Positions 58,800 through 64,000 of a stretch of 64,000 nt of DNA are shown here, in pieces. Below the pieces are notes generated by a model that made no database searches, had not been told where the DNA came from, and saw only the letters and a program-made list of their open reading frames with translations. A program made the translations under genes and the position numbers. Numbering within the stretch: position 1 is the stretch's first letter; each line of letters starts with the position of its first letter. This DNA is from Juglans regia (Eukaryota; Streptophyta; Magnoliopsida; Fagales; Juglandaceae): contig NC_049901.1 in assembly GCF_001411555.2 (NCBI RefSeq), forward strand, positions 37,852,964 through 37,916,963, in the 5' to 3' direction.

Positions 58800-60240
58800 A
58801 AAGAGTTATACAGTTATCTCAAAATAAAATATAATACAAGGCTATATACAAAATCGAGTGATCTCATATCACTCCTCCAGCGGAGCCGAATCTTCAGACT
58901 CACCCTCAGTTTCATCTGCATCAAAATCTGCGTTACCATAAATGGTACCGCAGGTAAGTATAATCCAAACAACTCACGAGAATAAAAATGCATTAATGCA
59001 ACCAACATGTATGCATATGATGAAATATGCATTATGCCCAAAACATCATTTTCCCTGAAAATGAATGTTTTCCAACACACGCCAAAATCCCATTTTGGCC
59101 CAAACATATTCGTAAAATATTTTCCCAGAAAATATTCCAAAATAATAATCCACCATTTTCCCAGAAAATGATTCACACAAAATCCTTCCAACACATGCTA
59201 TTTTCTCAAAAAATAGTCCAATAATTCATTTTACCGTATGCACCATGATCTCCCCTAGGGACCATCCGCACACCTTGGCTCCCTTTGTCACTCGAAGTAA
59301 CGAGCGATGCCCAGTTCTGCGCCTAGCGCGTACATGGCCAAGCATCCTCTAGCCCCCGCCAGCAGAGGGGCTACGGAGTCGGCACGAGAGCATTATCATT
59401 TCGTTCGATCCTGTTATCACCCAGCGACAACTCAGGGGACGTCACTCAGTATATTCCATTCCCGAGTGACCAGATGAGCTCCACCGAGATAATGTCCCAT
59501 CTCGGTTTGGGGTCGTGATACACACGCACCCAAAAATCTTTCATCCGCACACACGTCTCTCTCATCTCTCTAGGGTTTCACCTCACATATATTTATAGAC
59601 GCATATGTTATTCCATGCTATTAAAACTACCCAAACACTAGCCGCCGCACCACCTTAGAATCGCAAGCCCAGCCTCCGTCCCCTCGGTCTCATGCACTCC
59701 CATATCGAGAGTCACCCCACGTAAGCCAGCCCTCCGTCGTCCATACTGCCTCCACCAGTGCATCCCCTCATAAACCTCTGATCAACCAACCCATCTCCAC
59801 CGTGCACCGACCAGAATTCACGTTGCCCTCCATACAAAAATCGACGCAACCGTGCATGCATTGTATCTCCACGGATCGCAACTCCACCTCGCCGTGCGTC
59901 ACCTCCACTTGACCATCACTGGTAGTCCAGCTCCTCTGCCGTACACCGCTGTACCACTACTAGAGTGCCAAGAACAACAATCTATGGAGTGATCCGAAAC
60001 TCCTCTGTTTTGGGTCCGAAAAACAGAGCAGTCCTTGCTCAAGCCGTTCCACTGATCTCCTTCGCCAGCCTCTCCCTCTCCTTGTGCCTCTTGGTTTTTC
60101 AGCCACGTTACATGACGAAAACCACCGCACGTAGCTCCCGACCAGTCGCACGCCTTCTCGCTGTCCCTCGGTGAGCTCTCCCCCATTTCACATGCCCTAC
60201 TCTCGCATCGTGTTTCCCTCTCACTTCTCTCTCTCTCTCT
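58800..60240 (-). other. LTR-like or transposon-derived segment, minus orientation
   Basis: Read on the minus strand it ends in a short acidic frame, DFDADETEGESEDSAPLEE, then a stop (58869-58925), preceded by CAG. Upstream it has a ccaaggtgtgcggatggtcc-type block (59260-59285). The layout parallels 61400-61920 on the other strand. It is GC-rich between 59280 and 60240 with no intact ORF. Confidence 0.4.
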
Positions 60241-60299
60241 CTCAATGCCTCACCACCGTGACCTTCTTTGCCACGCCACGCGCAGCTCCTCCCTTCGCA

Positions 60300-62240
60300 G
60301 TGAGTACCTCTCGCCCCTGTCCTCACCGATAGTTACACCGAGACTGCATGAATGCGTTTCCTTTATAGTCTACATAAACTTAGATTTTTGCATAGTATTT
60401 GAATATGGAATTACAACTTTACCCTTATTATTGAATGGGTTCAAGTTGAAATTTTTGGTTATATTAAGTCTATTTTTACGTGGTTTATGCGGGTGGTATA
60501 AGAAATTTTGACAGAAAATAAATAAGATTTCCAAATTGTACTGATGGTAGTATATTATTTTTACAGTAAGTGTGAAATTTTATTTTAACATTTTTAATTA
60601 TGATCACAGAAAATCACTTAAGTATTTTCACATGTTATTAAGTAAAGATTTATTTTATGAGTAAACAATATTGGAGTAATGTTGTTTTTACACTTTAGAT
60701 ATGATTTAGTCTATTTAAAAAATAGTTATGGTTTATTTTAAAAATATTTTGGGATAATTATATTATTATAATTATCCAGTATTAAAATTTATAGTTGATT
60801 TTCAATAATAAATAGGTCTGACTTTTAAATGTTTTTGTCATAGTTATTAAATCAACAGTGATGATTTGAAATTTTAGGTTTTGAGGAATTTAATAGGTTA
60901 TTTTAGAAGCGTAGGATTGAATATCGAAATATGAGATTAATTGAAAATTTACGAGAATTATGTGATTATTTTATAGGTGACGATTAATTATTGTTCGACA
61001 TTTTTTATAAAAATTCTAAAAAAGCTAAGAAGTCCAGGTAAGTGGGGTTCCTATGCTAGACTTTGCATTAAAATAAAATGAGCTAAGGTTATTTTTGAAA
61101 AATCTACATATTTGATTTTGAAAAGAAATTTGAACTACCTCAGTTATTTGTTCTGCATTACTCAGGAGATTCTGTCTAAGAATAAATTATTTTCTGTTAT
61201 GATTGATGTAGATATGAGCTTATTTTTGACATTCTGTTTCTGAACTTTGAAAAGAGAGCGAATATGAAATTTTGTGCATAAATTATATTGTGATATGATT
61301 TTGTTCTAATCTGAAGATTTTCTGTACTCTGATATGATCTGATGTGATTTCTGAAAACTTCTGGCATAACATTTTATTTCTGTTCCGTTCTGACCTTACC
61401 ACAGGTGTAAAATTGTGGCCTTTGTTCGGCTTGGTACCAACTTTTCTGTTTCTAATGCACCCACTCTGGAAACAAAGTGGTTTTCTACGTGGTCTTTCCT
61501 ATGTGCACACTCGGGGCTCCGAGAATTTATAAGGGGAAGACCCACATTCTATTTCTGCTCAGTTAGCTACCGAGGTTTGCACAATCCTACCAAGGGGGGT
61601 TAAACATGGTATTTGTTCTGATATGATAAGATGTGATGTTTCAATTTATGCTATGCCAAAGGGATTTTGATTATGAATATTTTCGAACTTTCGCTCTGAT
61701 ATTTTTTATAACATGTTCTGACGCTGCATTTTGAAAACATTATTATGATTATGCATTTTGAAAGAAAATATTTTTGTTTTGCATTCTGAACTCTGTAAAT
61801 GCTCTTGTTTACACACTAGTATATGTCGTCTGCTTACTGAGTTGTTGATAACTCATCCCTTATCTCCAATTATGTTTCAGATAATTTTGATGGTTCAGCT
61901 AGAGAACAAGAGTAGGAAGTTTTAGCATGGTGTGACGTCCGTAATGGAATAAGTGTCCGAGGGTACAAGTGCTTATTTGAGAGTTGTAGTTAATAAACTG
62001 GTTTATTTTTCAGGTATTTTGATTTGATGAGTTAAGGATAATTTCGAGTTTTTGGACGATTTCTAATTTATGTTATTGAGAATTTCTTTATTGTCCCCAT
62101 GGAGGAACTTAGATATTTGGATTGATTAAATTGATTAGTATTTTATGAAATTTTCTGAATTTTATAGTTGTGTTATTTAAGTTGATTTTAGGTATTAAGA
62201 GTTAACTCTCCAAACTTCCGGGAACTGGGCGTTATAGGGT
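60300..62240 (+). other. LTR-like segment, plus orientation
   Basis: Contains agtccaggtaagtggggttc (61031), gaggtttgcacaatcctacc (61570), ttactgagttgttgataact (61833) and a TTTCAG followed by a short frame, DNFDGSAREQE, and a stop (61880-61915). The end, gaactgggcgttata (62223-62237), resembles a gypsy LTR terminus (GGGGCGTTACA). I take it as a decayed LTR or its internal leader. Confidence 0.45.
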
Positions 62241-62450
62241 CCCACTACTGTAAAAGTGTAAGAGAGAGAAAAAGCCCTATAGAATGTGAGTTAAGATTTT
62301 GTGATTGTAATCTGCTCTCTGAATTAATTCTCCAGCTCTGTGGACGTAATCACGTTGCCGAACCACGTAAATAGTGTGTGCAATGTGATTGCTTGATCGT
62401 TGCTTTAATTTGTTTGATATCGTTGGTGTGCGGCTGTTTCGCACAATAAC

Positions 62451-62465
62451 TGGTATCAGAGCCAA
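62451..62465 (+). promoter_or_regulatory. Primer binding site of the Copia element
   Basis: TGGTATCAGAGCCAA, a perfect initiator-Met tRNA type primer site, 21 bp before the gag ATG (62487). Confidence 0.85.
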
Positions 62466-62486
62466 GGTCGGATCTGAAGGAGAACA

Positions 62487-63240
62487 ATGGCTGGAGAAAA
62501 AGTGAAAGCACCCTAGATCGAGAAGTTCGACGGAACTGATTTTGATTATTGGAAGATGCAGATCGATGACTATCTCTATGGGAAGAGGCTCAATCTTCCA
62601 CTGTAAGGAAAGAAGCTAAAGAACATGGAAGATGTTGAGTGGACCATGTTAAATCGACGTTTTCTTGAGATTGTTCGGTTGACCCTGTCTAGAATAGTGG
62701 CCCACAACGTTAGTAAGGAGAGAACCATAGCGGATCTCATGGCGGCTCTATTAGGTTTGTATGAAAAGTCGTCGGCAAATAACAAAGTGCACTTGATGAA
62801 AAAATTGTTGAATCTAAGGATGTCAGAAGTTATGTTTGTGGCCCAACACTTGAATGAATTCAATACGATCACAAATCAACTGTCTTCTGTAGAGATTGAG
62901 TTTGATGATTAGATCAGAGAATTAATTATGCTGACATCACGACCAAATAATTGGGAGGCCATGAGGATGGCAATGAGTAGCTCACCCAGCAAGATGAAAC
63001 TGAACTATGATGACATACGTGATATTATTCTTGTTGAAGAGGTACGTAGAAGAGACTCTGGTGAGATCTCAAGTTCGGGATCGGCCCTGAACGTTGAGAA
63101 TCAAGGGAGAAGATAGGCAAGTCAAGCTTAAGAATAGGGGAAGAGCATGACGAGATTTGGGCAGCAAATAACGTGCTAGAGTTATGGCAAGCTGGGCCAT
63201 ATCAAGAGAGACTGTCGGAATCAAAGAAGTTCTGAGAATG
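62487..63240 (+). pseudogene. Copia gag remnant
   Basis: MAGEKVKAP then a stop, then IEKFDGTDFDYWKMQIDDYL, the Copia gag (UBN2-like) start. After another stop come ALLGLYEKSSANNKVHLMKK and LNEFNTITNQLSSVEIEFDD. The next frame (62928-63116) ends with DIILVEEVRRRDSG. The CCHC knuckle at about 63173-63214 reads GKLGHIKRDC, but its second Cys is Tyr and a TAG lies within it. Confidence 0.85.
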
Positions 63241-63245
63241 ACGTT

Positions 63246-63581
63246 GTGAATGTAGTAGCTAAAGAAATACATGATGCCCTAATTCTTGTAGTGCACAATC
63301 CAATTGATGAGTGGGTGTTGGATTCAAGGGTTTCGTTCCATAGCACCTCACATCAAAAGATCATGCATAATTATGTTGCTTGTGATTTTGGGAAGATGTA
63401 TGCGGCTAATGGAAAGGCACTGGATGTAATAGGAGTGGGTGATGTGCGCATCACACTTCAAAACAAGGGCGTGTGGACTTTACAGCAAGTCAGACACGTT
63501 TCAAATCTGAAGAAAAATCTGATCTCTATGGGACAGCTTGATGATAGCGATTATACAGTAGCGTTTTCTAGAGGAGCATAG
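63246..63581 (+). pseudogene. Copia protease remnant
   Basis: The frame reads DEWVLDSRVSFHSTSHQKIM, MYAANGKALDVIGVGDVRIT and VRHVSNLKKNLISMGQLDDS, the canonical Copia protease blocks. The catalytic DSG(A/T) loop is DSRV, so activity is lost. The pol frame ends at a stop at about 63579, and weak similarity (GALVLAYGKKSNSLYLTSG) continues to about 63660. Confidence 0.85.
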
Positions 63582-63660
63582 AAGATCAGTAAGGGTGCAC
63601 TGGTCTTGGCATATGGTAAGAAATCAAACTCTTTGTATTTAACATCAGGGTCCAGTAATG

Positions 63661-64000
63661 TGTAGAGAAATATATGAGTGCAAAAAGGTAGATGAAATTA
63701 GCCAACTACCCCTATATTTAGATCTCACACTTCACCAACTCAATCAACAAATTGATTAGTCGTCTGTTATGTGATAATTTGATAAATAATAAAATATATG
63801 GAATAAATAAAGTGCATAATACCAATTTTAGTTACGAAGGAAAACCATTTGAAGAACTCCTTAAATGTAAAACCCTATAGGGCAGCTAAACTCAGGAAAG
63901 TCAGTCTTATTATTTGAAAATCAATTGCAAGTAATTCTCAATTACAAAACCTTTGTAACTTAACTATCTTACTTGACTAGACAAATGACTCATTTGTTTT
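63661..64000. other. Non-coding end of window
   Basis: AT-rich. Nothing was recognised after the Copia similarity stops. Confidence 0.5.

Larger units (their letters stand above)
62241..63600 (+). mobile_element. Ty1/Copia retrotransposon, truncated 5' part
   Basis: Order: LTR-like leader (62241-62446), primer site, gag, zinc knuckle, protease. Similarity stops after the protease; no integrase or RT follows. Stops occur in gag (62514, 62612 and 62910) and in the knuckle. The 5' LTR start is uncertain. Confidence 0.85.

Noticed and set aside
62451..62465. TGGTATCAGAGCC as a tRNA gene fragment
   Set aside because: It is the retrotransposon primer binding site; no cloverleaf surrounds it. No tRNA or rRNA gene was seen in the window.

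Overview
The window is plant nuclear DNA: it holds one multi-exon gene with plant-type introns, and otherwise LTR retrotransposons, a CACTA DNA transposon, MITEs and broken gene pieces in AT-rich sequence. Some short dispersed repeats (for example the 'gagaatgtttgtgaatagt' family at 3398 and 8579, and the MITE at 54855-55052) remind me of repeats in Fagales trees such as walnut, hickory or oak. That is an impression from memory, not a database match.

Layout. (1) 1-10410 and 11031-21441 are two near-identical copies of the same ~10.4 kb, in the same orientation, separated by a 100-N gap. Each holds a minus-strand Ty3/gypsy remnant with its 5' LTR, a foldback element, a PIF/Harbinger-like MITE, a broken copy of part of the anaphase-promoting-complex gene APC10, and the end of a GRF-type zinc-finger gene. 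The left copy ends exactly at the gap, so an unmerged contig overlap is the simplest explanation. (2) 21442-40843 is a nest. A clathrin heavy chain exon (22211-22248, resuming at 40747) is split by an element with TGTAAC/GTTACA ends. That element is in turn interrupted by a non-coding LTR element (23261-30175, TSD AAGCC) and by a full-length Tat-like gypsy element (30574-40629) with an antisense ORF and an 88-bp tandem array. (3) 41551-49405 is a relic of a CHY/RING zinc-finger gene (MIEL1-like), split by a 7.3-kb CACTA element (41633-48941, TSD AAG). The CACTA element is full of repeats based on the palindrome ACGTTCGAACGT. (4) 50309-53433 is the only gene that looks intact: a minus-strand LRR receptor kinase of the HSL3 type with one intron. 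(5) 53434-62240 is mostly non-coding and includes a MITE and two LTR-like, apparently inverted segments. (6) 62451-63600 is a degenerate Copia gag-protease piece.

How the parts relate. There is no operon-like cooperation here. The biology is one of stacked insertions. Four host-gene relics (APC10, a GRF zinc finger, clathrin heavy chain, CHY zinc finger) all lie on the + strand and keep introns, so they are not processed cDNA copies. Two of them have later been cut by transposons whose target-site duplications or flanks can still be read, which lets the original exons be placed end to end. The receptor kinase stands alone on the opposite strand and should be a cell-surface peptide-signalling receptor.
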